Of a stretch of 32,441 nucleotides of DNA, positions 17,449 through 25,169 are shown piece by piece; position 1 is the stretch's first letter, and every line of letters starts with the position of its first letter. The notes beneath the pieces were generated by a model, which did no database searches, was not told the origin of the DNA, and saw only the letters and a list, made by a program, of their open reading frames with translations. Origin of the DNA: Pseudomonadota bacterium (GTDB lineage: Bacteria > Desulfobacterota > WTBG01 > JAPLJA01); NCBI GenBank assembly GCA_026388815.1, contig JAPLJA010000047.1:1-32441 (forward strand), read 5' to 3'. Both the position numbers and the translations under genes were made by a program.

Positions 17449-18672
17449 TTAAATGCAGAGAATATTATTCCAGTTATAATTAGCGATCCCATTTTTCACA
17501 TGAAAGTTATCTGGAGACAGAGAAATGATCGCCGCAGTTTTTACAAATGACTGTAACTCACTGGCAATCTTCAGAAGAGAAGAGGCATGCTTTGGCATGA
17601 TAGTCATAGCGCTCTTTATCTCAAATAAATGCAGTTTCTGTCCCAATTCCAGTATCAGGTCTACCTCCAGTCTGTCACGGGTACGTAGATAGTACATGGA
17701 AGGCATCTGCCCGAAATGCAAAAATCTCTTCAGGAAATCAGTGACGATAAAGGTTTCAAAGAGATTGCCGAAGCTCGGACTGTTGAGGAGGGTTCCCTGG
17801 TCATGGAGACCCAGGAGATAAGAGGCAATCGCTGTATCGTTAAAGTACAATTTGGGGCTTTTTATAAGACGTTTCCCCACATTTTTGTAGTACGGATAGA
17901 GTAGGTAAATCTGGTAACCAGTTTCCAATATCGAAAGCCATCTCTTGACCGTTGGTACGCTCATCCCGATCTCTTTTGCCAGCTCTGAAATATTGAGTAA
18001 CTGGCCTGTCCGCGTGGCACAGAGCCTTAAAAATCTTCCAAACTGGCTCAGGTCACCGATATGAGCCAGGTTTCTCACATCCCTCTCAAGATAGGTTGAG
18101 ATATAGGACCCGCACCATAACTGCCTGTCCACAGTTTTTTTGCTTGAAATTTCCGGGTAGCTCCCTCTCAGGATCACCTCGCTTAAGGTAACTCTTTCGT
18201 CGCACGTTTGATCAAAATGTAACCCCTTCACCCAGTCAGTGATGTTCTTCGCCCGTTCTCCTTCGCCGATTCTTTCTGAAAAGGTAAACGGCAGCAGGGA
18301 AAGGACTGCCGCTCTGCCTGCCAGGGACTGGCTGATGCCCTGCATTAAGATAAAATTCTGCGAGCCGGTAAATAACCATTGGCCAGGCTTCCTTTTCTCG
18401 TCAATCCTGGTCTTGATGTAGGAAAGCAGTTCGGGTACATACTGGATCTCGTCAATGATGACAGGGGGTTTATACTGTTCAAGGAAATGGAGGGGGTCTT
18501 CTTTAGCCCGCATCCGTATGTCAGGGTCTTCCAGGGTCACAAACCGGTGAGTGTTTGAGAAGAGCATCTTGAGGAGCGTGGTCTTGCCGGACTGTCTTGG
18601 CCCGGTGACCACCACGGCCGGAAAAGTTTTGATCGCTTTCAGGATAACCCGTGCCAGAATCCTCGGCTTCAT
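17449..18672 (-). CDS. AAA ATPase with DUF4143 C-terminal domain
   Basis: Predicted ATPase of 407 residues in the widespread AAA_14/DUF4143 family, whose function is not established. Walker A is GPRQSGKTTLL (24-33), Walker B VIIDEIQYVP (D74, E75), then a sensor-like WLFTGSQNFILMQGISQSLAGR. The middle part (NISELAKEIGMSVPTVKRWLSILE) is a winged-helix-like segment, and the end (YYLRTRDRLEVDLILELGQKLHLFEIKSA) has the D...E.K nuclease-like core of DUF4143. Such genes behave as mobile, patchily distributed accessory genes. The start codon sits six bases after a predicted -10 box, so the message may be leaderless. Confidence 0.9.
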   Translation of the reverse strand: MKPRILARVILKAIKTFPAVVVTGPRQSGKTTLLKMLFSNTHRFVTLEDPDIRMRAKEDPLHFLEQYKPPVIIDEIQYVPELLSYIKTRIDEKRKPGQWLFTGSQNFILMQGISQSLAGRAAVLSLLPFTFSERIGEGERAKNITDWVKGLHFDQTCDERVTLSEVILRGSYPEISSKKTVDRQLWCGSYISTYLERDVRNLAHIGDLSQFGRFLRLCATRTGQLLNISELAKEIGMSVPTVKRWLSILETGYQIYLLYPYYKNVGKRLIKSPKLYFNDTAIASYLLGLHDQGTLLNSPSFGNLFETFIVTDFLKRFLHFGQMPSMYYLRTRDRLEVDLILELGQKLHLFEIKSAMTIMPKHASSLLKIASELQSFVKTAAIISLSPDNFHVKNGIANYNWNNILCI

Positions 18673-18678
18673 AAGGTT

Positions 18679-18706
18679 TTTATACCCTGCATATTTAATA
18701 TGTCAA
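18679..18706 (-). promoter_or_regulatory. Promoter of the DUF4143 ATPase gene
   Basis: Minus strand: TTGACA (complement of 18701-18706), 16-base spacer, TATAAA (complement of 18679-18684). Six bases separate the -10 box from the ATG, so transcription should start at or next to the start codon. Confidence 0.6.
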
Positions 18707-18726
18707 GTTAAATATGCAGGGTATAA
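18680..18726. repeat. Perfect 19-bp inverted repeat spanning the promoter
   Basis: Arms TTATACCCTGCATATTTAA (18680-18698) and its exact complement (18708-18726), separated by TATGTCAAG. One arm covers the -10 box and spacer, the spacer holds most of the -35 box. A likely operator for a dimeric or higher-order regulator, possibly the ATPase itself through its winged-helix segment. Confidence 0.85.
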
Positions 18727-18777
18727 TCTGTTAAAATGCCACTATTAAGTGAACTAAAATGACAGAGTGCCTGGATA

Positions 18778-18811
18778 GGGGCGTTCCGCCGAAGGCGGAC
18801 GGATTGCGCCC
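18778..18811. repeat. Short palindromic repeat at the break point of a gene fragment
   Basis: GGGGCGTTCCGCCGAA-GGCGGAC..GCGCCC: nested hairpins that lie where the 5' part of the PIN-domain gene should be. Confidence 0.4.
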
Positions 18812-18960
18812 TGATGACGAACCATTTCTGGAGGTTGCCATCGCTGGCCAGGTGAGATGCCTTATCACAGGAAATCGTGTTCATTTTCCTCCCAAACTGT
18901 GTCTGGGGGTTAAAGTCTTTTCTCCAAAAGAGTTTTTAAACTTTTATAAGAGACAGCAAA
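18807..18960 (+). pseudogene. C-terminal fragment of a PIN-domain (COG1569-like) toxin gene
   Basis: The frame reads RPDDEPFLEVAIAGQVRCLITGN, then GVKVFSPKEFLNFY. This matches the last third of PIN-domain toxins of the type 'DPDDxxFLexAlaG.AdylvTGn...gv.ivsPxeFL', including the third acidic site. The N-terminal two thirds, with the first catalytic aspartates, are absent and replaced by a palindromic repeat. A nominal start at 18759 codes only for repeat-derived residues. The 3' end runs into a GTAGGGGC palindrome. It should be non-functional. Confidence 0.6.
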
Positions 18961-18972
18961 AACGGAAAAGCT

Positions 18973-19000
18973 GTAGGGGCAATTCATGAATTGCCCCTAC
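18973..19000. repeat. GTAGGGGC palindrome
   Basis: GTAGGGGCAATTCA-TGAATTGCCCCTAC, perfect 14-base arms with no loop. It terminates the PIN gene fragment and lies 112 bases before recD2. Confidence 0.88.
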
Positions 19001-19111
19001 CTACACCATCGAGGCAGGCTCCTTTGAGATGACCTTAAAGGGGGTATCTGCTAAAGAGTTAATTCTCCCCACTGTTGTCATTCCTCCCTGAATCTGCTAA
19101 TTTACCTTCCC

Positions 19112-21307
19112 ATGAAACCCTATTCCACCCTTCAGGGGACGCTCGAGCGGTTTACCTATGTCAATGAGGATACGAGTTATACGATTGCCCGGTTCAAGAT
19201 TGAGGGGAAGCGGGACCTGACCACCATTATAGGAAATATGATTTCAGTCAACCCCGGCGAGACCCTGAAGCTTGAAGGTTACTGGGTAAACGACAAAAAG
19301 TACGGCGAACAGTTCAGGGTTGAGCGGTACGAGACAGTTGTTCCTTCCAGCGTCGTGGGTATTGAGCGATACCTGGGTTCCGGTATGATCAAGGGGATCG
19401 GGCCGGTCTTTGCCAAGAGGGTGGTGCGGCAGTTCGGCCTGGATACCCTGAAAATTATTGATGAAGAGAGTGACAGGCTTCAGGAAGTAGAGGGGATAGG
19501 GCCATTGAGGCTGGATATGATCAGAAAGGCCTGGGACGAACAGAAGGAGATCAGGAATGTGATGCTCTTCGTCCAGGGGCAGGGGATCAGCTCCGCCTAT
19601 GCGGTGAAGATCTTCAAGGCCTACGGGAACGATGCAATTGCCAAGCTACAGGAGAATCCCTACTGCCTCGCCATGGATGTGTACGGCATCGGTTTTAAGA
19701 CCGCAGACAAGATTGCCGAGAACCTGGGCGTTGATAAGAAATCCCCTCTCAGGGCTGAAGCAGGATTGATCTATACGCTTCAGCAGGTGAGCGACGAAGG
19801 CCACACCTTTTATCCCCAGCAAGAGCTCATCAGCAGGGCGAGCGAACTCCTGGAAATTGATGAACCGATCATTGAGACTGCCATTGAAACCTTGAAAGCC
19901 CGCAATCAGATTGCAGCTGAATCCGGCAACACGAAAGAGCTGCATCTTACCTCGCAGGCAAAGGCAGAGGAATTTCCATCCATCTACCTGAATACACTTC
20001 ATGCCGCAGAGACCGGAGTTGCACGGAGGCTGAGGATGCTCCTTGCGCCAACGCTCCTGCCCATGTCTCTTGACTGGGAAAAGGCAATACCCTGGCTTGA
20101 AAACAGGATGGGCGTCACCTTAGCTGCCAAGCAGGTTGAAGCCCTGAAGAAGGTATTTCAGTCCAGGATCACGGTGATAACCGGCGGGCCCGGCACGGGA
20201 AAGACCACTCTCGTGAGGTGTATTGTCATGCTTCTCAACCAGAAAGGCTCGCGTTACATGCTTGCTGCGCCGACGGGCAGGGCGGCAAAGCGGCTCTCTG
20301 AAGCCACTCATGAAGAGGCAAAAACCATCCACCGGCTCCTCGAGTACAGCCCGAAAGACGGTGAGTTCAAGAGAAACCAGAAAAATCCCCTGCCAATTGA
20401 GTTCCTCGTCGTGGATGAAATCTCGATGGTGGACATCATGCTCATGAATAATCTCCTCAGGGCACTTCCTCCCGGGACATCCCTCATCCTCGTGGGCGAT
20501 GCTGACCAGCTCCCCTCGGTGGGGCCGGGAAATGTGCTGCGCGAGATCATTGAGTCAGGCCGGGCAGAGGTGGTGAGACTGACGGAAATCTTCCGCCAGG
20601 CACGGGAGAGCTTGATCATCACCAGCGCCCACAGGATTAACCAGGGTGTTTTTCCTGACCTCCAGAGCCTGCACAAGGAAGGGGATTTCTTCTTTGTCGA
20701 GAAAGAGGAGCCCGAGGAAGTGCTGGAACTGATGAAGCGAATGTGCTGTGAGAGGATACCGAAGGGTTTCGGGTTCAACCCCCTCGAGGACATCCAGGTG
20801 CTCTGCCCGATGAACCGGGGACTCCTCGGGACGCATAATCTCAATACAGAATTGCAGAGGTGCCTGAACCCGCACGGCCGGGAACTGATCAGGGGAGGGC
20901 GCAACTTCAGGATCAATGACAAGGTGATGCAAATAAGGAATAACTACGATAAAGATGTCTTTAACGGTGATATCGGGAACGTGGTCAAGATTGATCTCGA
21001 AGAGCAGGAGTTCACCGTGCAGTTCGAGGAGAGAAGGATAATCTACGATTTTAATGAGCTGGACGAGCTGGTTCTGGCCTATGCGGTTTCCGTGCATAAA
21101 GCGCAGGGGAGCGAGTATCCAGCAGTGGTCATCCCGGTCCTGACCCAGCACTACGTGATGCTCCAGAGGAATCTCCTCTACACGGCAGTGACCCGGGGCA
21201 GGAAACTGGTGGTGGTGATCGGTACAAAAAAGGCATTGGCTATTGCCCTGAAGAACGACAAGATCAGGAAGCGGTACAGCCACTTGCGGGAGCGGCTGGA
21301 AGCGTAA
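19112..21307 (+). CDS. recD2: RecD2-type DNA helicase
   Basis: ATP-dependent 5'-3' DNA helicase of 731 residues, RecBCD-independent RecD2 family, involved in DNA repair. The long N-terminal region typical of RecD2 is present (LQGTLERFTYVNEDTSYTIA OB-like domain, then helix-hairpin-helix repeats near GSGMIKGIGPVFAKRVV and EVEGIGPLRLDMI). Walker A is GGPGTGKTTL (about 358), Walker B LVVDEISMVD, then LVGDADQLPSVGPG and LTEIFRQA. A C-terminal UvrD-like motif VHKAQGSEYPAVVIPV and LLYTAVTRGRKLVVVIG complete the superfamily 1B set. No recB or recC is nearby. No clear ribosome-binding site was seen. Confidence 0.95.
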   Translation: MKPYSTLQGTLERFTYVNEDTSYTIARFKIEGKRDLTTIIGNMISVNPGETLKLEGYWVNDKKYGEQFRVERYETVVPSSVVGIERYLGSGMIKGIGPVFAKRVVRQFGLDTLKIIDEESDRLQEVEGIGPLRLDMIRKAWDEQKEIRNVMLFVQGQGISSAYAVKIFKAYGNDAIAKLQENPYCLAMDVYGIGFKTADKIAENLGVDKKSPLRAEAGLIYTLQQVSDEGHTFYPQQELISRASELLEIDEPIIETAIETLKARNQIAAESGNTKELHLTSQAKAEEFPSIYLNTLHAAETGVARRLRMLLAPTLLPMSLDWEKAIPWLENRMGVTLAAKQVEALKKVFQSRITVITGGPGTGKTTLVRCIVMLLNQKGSRYMLAAPTGRAAKRLSEATHEEAKTIHRLLEYSPKDGEFKRNQKNPLPIEFLVVDEISMVDIMLMNNLLRALPPGTSLILVGDADQLPSVGPGNVLREIIESGRAEVVRLTEIFRQARESLIITSAHRINQGVFPDLQSLHKEGDFFFVEKEEPEEVLELMKRMCCERIPKGFGFNPLEDIQVLCPMNRGLLGTHNLNTELQRCLNPHGRELIRGGRNFRINDKVMQIRNNYDKDVFNGDIGNVVKIDLEEQEFTVQFEERRIIYDFNELDELVLAYAVSVHKAQGSEYPAVVIPVLTQHYVMLQRNLLYTAVTRGRKLVVVIGTKKALAIALKNDKIRKRYSHLRERLEA

Positions 21308-21338
21308 GGGTGTATTGCTATACGCCCCCACATGTTCT

Positions 21339-21363
21339 GGCGATCACGCAGGATCGCTCCTAC
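21339..21363. repeat. GTAGGGGC-family palindrome (GATCGC variant)
   Basis: GGCGATCACGCAGGATCGCTCCTAC; arms GCGATC/GATCGC, ending in CTCCTAC instead of CCCCTAC. Confidence 0.6.
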
Positions 21364-21368
21364 CTAAA

Positions 21369-21390
21369 ACCGAAGGCCGCGCTTCGCGGT
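21369..21390. repeat. ACCGAAGGC hairpin repeat
   Basis: ACCGAAGGCCGCG-CTTCGCGGT. It is the exact reverse complement of 6139-6160, in the hisH-hisA junction; variants are at 21459-21480, 24976-24996 and 28818-28839. Confidence 0.65.
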
Positions 21391-21458
21391 ATGTTCTGAA
21401 TTTGGCAGAACACCGTATGAAAAAGCTCTACCGGCAAAGCCGGGCTTCGCTCTTATAA

Positions 21459-21480
21459 ACCGAAGGCCCGCTCTGCGGGT
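21459..21480. repeat. ACCGAAGGC hairpin repeat, variant
   Basis: ACCGAAGGCCCGC-TCTGCGGGT, a diverged member with compensating changes that keep the CCCGC/GCGGG stem. Confidence 0.55.
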
Positions 21481-21501
21481 AAGTCTTCTCTCTTCTTTAA
21501 T

Positions 21502-21527
21502 GGGCGATCACACAGGATCGCCCCTAC
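21502..21527. repeat. GTAGGGGC-family palindrome (GATCGC variant)
   Basis: GGGCGATCACACAGGATCGCCCCTAC; arms GGGCGATC/GATCGCCC. Confidence 0.7.
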
Positions 21528-21687
21528 ATGGGAGTATTACCATACGCCCTCCTTTAAAAAAACTATATACGGAAGTATAAAAGCAATGGATAGTAATGTA
21601 GCCACCCGGAGCTGAAAACTGATGGCGGAACGTTAGAGTAGGAAATGATGCCATGTTTCATGCTAAAGTAGAATAAGAGGTGAGTGT

Positions 21688-23019
21688 ATGAGTCAAAAGC
21701 TATTTGATCTGATCATCGTTGGAGCAGGACCTGCCGGCGTCATGGCTGCAAAAACTGCCGGAGAGCAGGGGATAACAACAGCGCTCTTAGAGAGAAAAAG
21801 CGAGATAGCCCGTATCAACAGGTCCTGTACCGAAGCACTCGGGGTGAATGAAGAGGCCTTCGGAGAATTTTTTTACTTTGACGACTCTCTGGGGAATCTC
21901 TGTTTCCCGAGGAATGGTTTTACCGTCAACTACCAGGGCCCCTCTGCCAACCTTTACGGATTCCATATCTATACGCCGGGAGGAAAAAGGGTGGCCATGG
22001 GGGACTGTGCCGTCCAGAAGAAGCTGGGCAATGCCGGCCGGGTAGGGGTCGTTATTGACAAGGGAGAACTCATCAGGGGAATTCTGGAGAAGGCGAGGGA
22101 GAACGGGGTGGAAATCTTTCCCAATAGCAACGTCTGTGCAATCAGGGTTACCGGCGATGACGTTACCGTATCAACCACAGCAGGGAATGATTTTACCGGC
22201 AGCTACGTGATTGCTGCTGATGGCGTTAATTCACGGATCGTAAAATATCTCGGGCTCAATAAAGGGAGAAAGTTTCTGGGCACCTATTCGGTTGCATCCT
22301 GGGATATTGAGGGGGTTGAGCCTCCGGACCCTGACGTCATGGTCTCGGTGCTGGGGCTGGATACAAGCATATCTCTCTGCCGGAGACCGGAAGATGGACT
22401 CTATCATGTCTCATCCGGCGGGTATGATCCTTCTCTGGATCATGAAGTGGGGTTGAAGAAGTTCATGGCTGAGCCTGCTTTTGCCCCGTGGTTCAAAAAT
22501 GCCCGGGGGGTGAAACGCATCACCGCCTGCGTGAGCAGTATCTATGAGCCGCTCAAGGCAGTTTGTATCGACAGGAGAATTCTCCTTGCCGGCGATGCCT
22601 TCTGGAGGCAGGAAACGAGCATCATCGGCGCTCTGATGCCGGGGAGAAAGGCGGCAATGAGTGTTGCCCTCGTAGTCAAGGACAAAAAAAGCGGCAAGAA
22701 CTGGATTGATGAATACACAGACTGGTACCAGAAGTGCTACTATGGTCCTCTCGGAGAGGGAGGTAAGTCCCTGGGAGATCTGAAGGCGATACTCTCAAGG
22801 GATGATTTTGACTACCTCGCCTCCTTAGTTAAGGAGACGCTCCCTGCCACCATGAAGTTCTATGCCATCATCCGGAACATTGGCTCTGCCTTTGGCAGGA
22901 TAGTACCAGCGATAAGAAAGGAGAGACCGTACATACTGGAGAAACTTTCAGAAATAAGAGCTCAAGCAGAAGAGGATATTCTGGAACCCAGGAGGAAGGC
23001 CGGATTCCCTAACCGGTGA
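21688..23019 (+). CDS. FAD-dependent oxidoreductase, geranylgeranyl-reductase-like
   Basis: Flavoprotein of 443 residues. The N-terminal Rossmann motif is GAGPAG (12-17) with the acidic ribose-binding residue in ALLERKSE. A second FAD motif GDAFWRQETSIIGALMPGRKAA starts near residue 302, as in the geranylgeranyl reductase/PHBH superfamily, which reduces isoprenoid double bonds or hydroxylates rings. A cysteine sits in RINRSCTEALGV. The C-terminal helices (FDYLASLVKETLPATMKFYAI) are of the family's usual size. The ribosome-binding site AGAGGTGA is good. The next gene begins 31 bases downstream with its own strong ribosome-binding site, so they form a two-gene operon. The substrate is unknown; if the partner is a chelatase relative, a tetrapyrrole is a reasonable guess. 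Confidence 0.82.
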   Translation: MSQKLFDLIIVGAGPAGVMAAKTAGEQGITTALLERKSEIARINRSCTEALGVNEEAFGEFFYFDDSLGNLCFPRNGFTVNYQGPSANLYGFHIYTPGGKRVAMGDCAVQKKLGNAGRVGVVIDKGELIRGILEKARENGVEIFPNSNVCAIRVTGDDVTVSTTAGNDFTGSYVIAADGVNSRIVKYLGLNKGRKFLGTYSVASWDIEGVEPPDPDVMVSVLGLDTSISLCRRPEDGLYHVSSGGYDPSLDHEVGLKKFMAEPAFAPWFKNARGVKRITACVSSIYEPLKAVCIDRRILLAGDAFWRQETSIIGALMPGRKAAMSVALVVKDKKSGKNWIDEYTDWYQKCYYGPLGEGGKSLGDLKAILSRDDFDYLASLVKETLPATMKFYAIIRNIGSAFGRIVPAIRKERPYILEKLSEIRAQAEEDILEPRRKAGFPNR

Positions 23020-23050
23020 ATGAGTAAACAGTTGTAAAAGGAGGATTCCC

Positions 23051-24868
23051 ATGGAACGAGTTGATGTGGCCAAGAAAGAGTATGATCCGAAGGTATCACG
23101 CATTCCTGAACTGATCGGGAAGCACCCGGGTGTGATCGCACCGGTGACAATGTGGAAGCTGAACCCCTTACAGTTTGTAAAGCCTGCAAGCGCCTCACAG
23201 GTAAGCGGAGTCATGCAGGTAGAATTGCAGATCAGGGAAAAAAATGAAGAGTTGAAAAAAAACCTTAAGAAGATTGTACTCACTATTGACGGCAAGCGCT
23301 TTGAATTTGACAAGTCGCCTTGCCGGGTGGATTTTGATACCACCTATGCCGGGCGCCGTCTTATCACCCTGAAGGCACAGGCAATTGGAAAGAAGGATGA
23401 TGAAGAGGATGCTGTATTAGCTTCCTTTTATACCAATGTCATTGCAGCGAACGGGCCATTTGATAAATCAAAGCCCCTCCTTCTCTTTGGCGGGGTTTTA
23501 GAACCCAAGATGGAGGATCCGAGAGGGGGGTGGACTCCAGAGATGTACAAGGCCGCATACACGTTTTCCAAAAACATTATGAGTCACCTCATGCACTATG
23601 GCTTTGTCCCGAGTTTCTTGAAAGAGGTTGACCAGTTTGCCGTGCTCATCGATCCCACACAACTTGATAAAGGGTTGGAGGAATACGCACCGGTTAAACT
23701 TGTTGATACTCTGGGGAGAGAGATGGGCCCTGGTTGTGATGGGAAGCCCTACACGGACATGATTCCCACTGCCAATTGGATTGAAAAGACAAAGACCAAA
23801 CTTGGTACCATTCTCAGGGGTTATCATATACCTGAAATGGGATTATCCAACGACCTGCCTGACATTTTCGAGGTTTTTGCCGCAAGGGTTATCAGTTATT
23901 ACTATCAGTTTGCACCTCTCGGAGGCATGAGAGGCTGGGATCAGACCCAGATAATAGTAAGAGATATTATGGAGGATCTGCGGAAGAACGGTTTTAACAT
24001 CCCCTGGGATATCCATTCACTCCTCATTGGTGAAAAGCCGGCCTACCTCAAAGAGATGCTCAAGAAGCACGTGATTGAAGATGGTATTACCTGCGTTCTT
24101 CTCTGTGATTTGATACCGGACATCTCGGATTTTGAAGATACCAAGGGGATCTGGGAAGAGGTGCAGGAAGCAATTGATCTGGTTGCCAAGGAGACCGGCA
24201 AGAAGCTGCCCCTCTTGCTCGCTACTACCACCGGAGGGAATCTGATCGGAGCCCATCCAGATTTTGCAGAGGCTGCCGTGAAGATGACGAGGAACGAGCT
24301 TGCAACGTGCCGCATCCCTGAGAATGCCAAAGTTGGATTGATCCTGGGAGAACACGGTTATCCTCCCGGCAATGGAGAGGAGGATGTGATCGGGATTAAC
24401 ATGGCGAGGATACGGCAGAACATCCGGCAGGCGTATGACAGGACATTACCAAAGTTACGAAAAGGAATCACGGAATACCGCCTCGGGATGAATGAGTTTA
24501 ACAATAACCCTGATTCCTGGCAGATGTCCTCCATGGAGTGGATGATAGATTACCTGCACCGGGGTTTTGACACCATCATCTTCCAGCCCTATTACTTTAC
24601 GCACGAGACCATTGATCTCTTTGAACACCTGCGCCACTGGGCCTTTGAGGTAGGCGGCCTTGACTATGAACACGAATTCCACGGTGGTCATGAGCTTGCC
24701 TATAACTACCGGAGCGATTTTAATTTCAGGAGGACACGAATCATTCTTACCGGATCAATCATGGGCAGGTATGAAAGGGATAGAAACCTCCCGCTTGTTC
24801 AAGAGGCATACAGACTGTACCGGGGGAGTATCGTTGATACCTTGCTCAAAAAGTTGAACTCGCTGTAG
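23051..24868 (+). CDS. Uncharacterised 605-residue protein with ferrochelatase-like features
   Basis: Not confidently assigned. Residues about 30-130 look like a beta-sandwich domain (VTMWKLNPLQFV, VSGVMQVELQI, IVLTIDGKRFEF, GRRLITLKAQAI). The rest is alpha/beta. Two segments recall ferrochelatase (class II chelatase): VGLILGEHGYPPGNGEED (H435), compare 'vlFSAHglP...GDPY', and TIIFQPYYFTHETIDLFEHL (H518, E519), compare 'vvPigFvsDHxETLyEi'. A further cluster HEFHGGHE (541-548) could bind metal. At twice the length of a ferrochelatase it is not a standard HemH. AAAAGGAGG precedes the ATG. No signal peptide. It forms an operon with the FAD oxidoreductase. Confidence 0.5.
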   Translation: MERVDVAKKEYDPKVSRIPELIGKHPGVIAPVTMWKLNPLQFVKPASASQVSGVMQVELQIREKNEELKKNLKKIVLTIDGKRFEFDKSPCRVDFDTTYAGRRLITLKAQAIGKKDDEEDAVLASFYTNVIAANGPFDKSKPLLLFGGVLEPKMEDPRGGWTPEMYKAAYTFSKNIMSHLMHYGFVPSFLKEVDQFAVLIDPTQLDKGLEEYAPVKLVDTLGREMGPGCDGKPYTDMIPTANWIEKTKTKLGTILRGYHIPEMGLSNDLPDIFEVFAARVISYYYQFAPLGGMRGWDQTQIIVRDIMEDLRKNGFNIPWDIHSLLIGEKPAYLKEMLKKHVIEDGITCVLLCDLIPDISDFEDTKGIWEEVQEAIDLVAKETGKKLPLLLATTTGGNLIGAHPDFAEAAVKMTRNELATCRIPENAKVGLILGEHGYPPGNGEEDVIGINMARIRQNIRQAYDRTLPKLRKGITEYRLGMNEFNNNPDSWQMSSMEWMIDYLHRGFDTIIFQPYYFTHETIDLFEHLRHWAFEVGGLDYEHEFHGGHELAYNYRSDFNFRRTRIILTGSIMGRYERDRNLPLVQEAYRLYRGSIVDTLLKKLNSL

Positions 24869-24975
24869 GAAGGTCTCTTGAAGAGGGAGAAATCGGCATT
24901 ATATGAGAAATTTGTGAAGAGTCCAAAAGGAGTAGAGCAGAACGACTGAACACTCTGTACGCCCATCTGCATAAA

Positions 24976-24996
24976 CGCGAAGCCCGCTCTTGCGGT
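24976..24996. repeat. ACCGAAGGC hairpin repeat, degenerate
   Basis: CGCGAAGCCCGCTCTTGCGGT resembles the hairpin family at 21459-21480, with a decayed left arm. Confidence 0.4.
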
Positions 24997-25001
24997 AAAT
25001 T

Positions 25002-25079
25002 CTATCGTAAGAACGACCAAACGTTTTATTCAGGAGCGGCCTTGGAAAAACCTATCGTAGGAACGACCAAACGTCTTAT
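25002..25079. repeat. Direct repeat pair of about 28 bases, 50 bases apart
   Basis: CTATCGTAAGAACGACCAAA continues to 25029; CTATCGTAGGAACGACCAAA continues to 25079. There are two mismatches over 28 bases. The AACGACCAAACGTTTTA word appears reversed near 28840 and 6110. This fills part of the gap between the 605-residue gene and the VWA gene. Confidence 0.7.
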
Positions 25080-25104
25080 GTAGGGGCGCAATTTATTGCG
25101 CCCA
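25080..25104. repeat. GTAGGGGC-family palindrome
   Basis: GTAGGGGCGCAAT-TTATTGCGCCCA. It directly abuts the second copy of the 28-base direct repeat. Confidence 0.75.
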
Positions 25105-25141
25105 GGGAGAGGCAAGGTTACCCAGCCTGTAGAGGTGAAAG

Positions 25142-25169
25142 GTAAGGGTGGGATTAATCCCGCCCCTAC
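25142..25169. repeat. GTAGGGGC palindrome at the stop codon of the VWA gene
   Basis: GTAAGGGTGGGATT-AATCCCGCCCCTAC. On the minus strand its GTAGGGGCG end supplies the TAG stop of the VWA gene (complement of 25166-25168). Confidence 0.8.

Larger units (their letters stand above)
21308..21687. other. Repeat-filled intergenic region
   Basis: 380 bases with two GATCGC-type palindromes (21339-21363, 21502-21527), two ACCGAAGGC-type hairpins (21369-21390, 21459-21480) and duplicated phrases (TATACGCCC-type words near 21320 and 21541). No gene seen. An AGAGGTGA ribosome-binding site at the right end belongs to the next gene. Confidence 0.7.

Noticed and set aside
20555-21331. 258-codon open frame on the minus strand inside recD2
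   Set aside because: Antisense shadow of the conserved helicase region, with low-complexity His/Leu composition typical of shadows.
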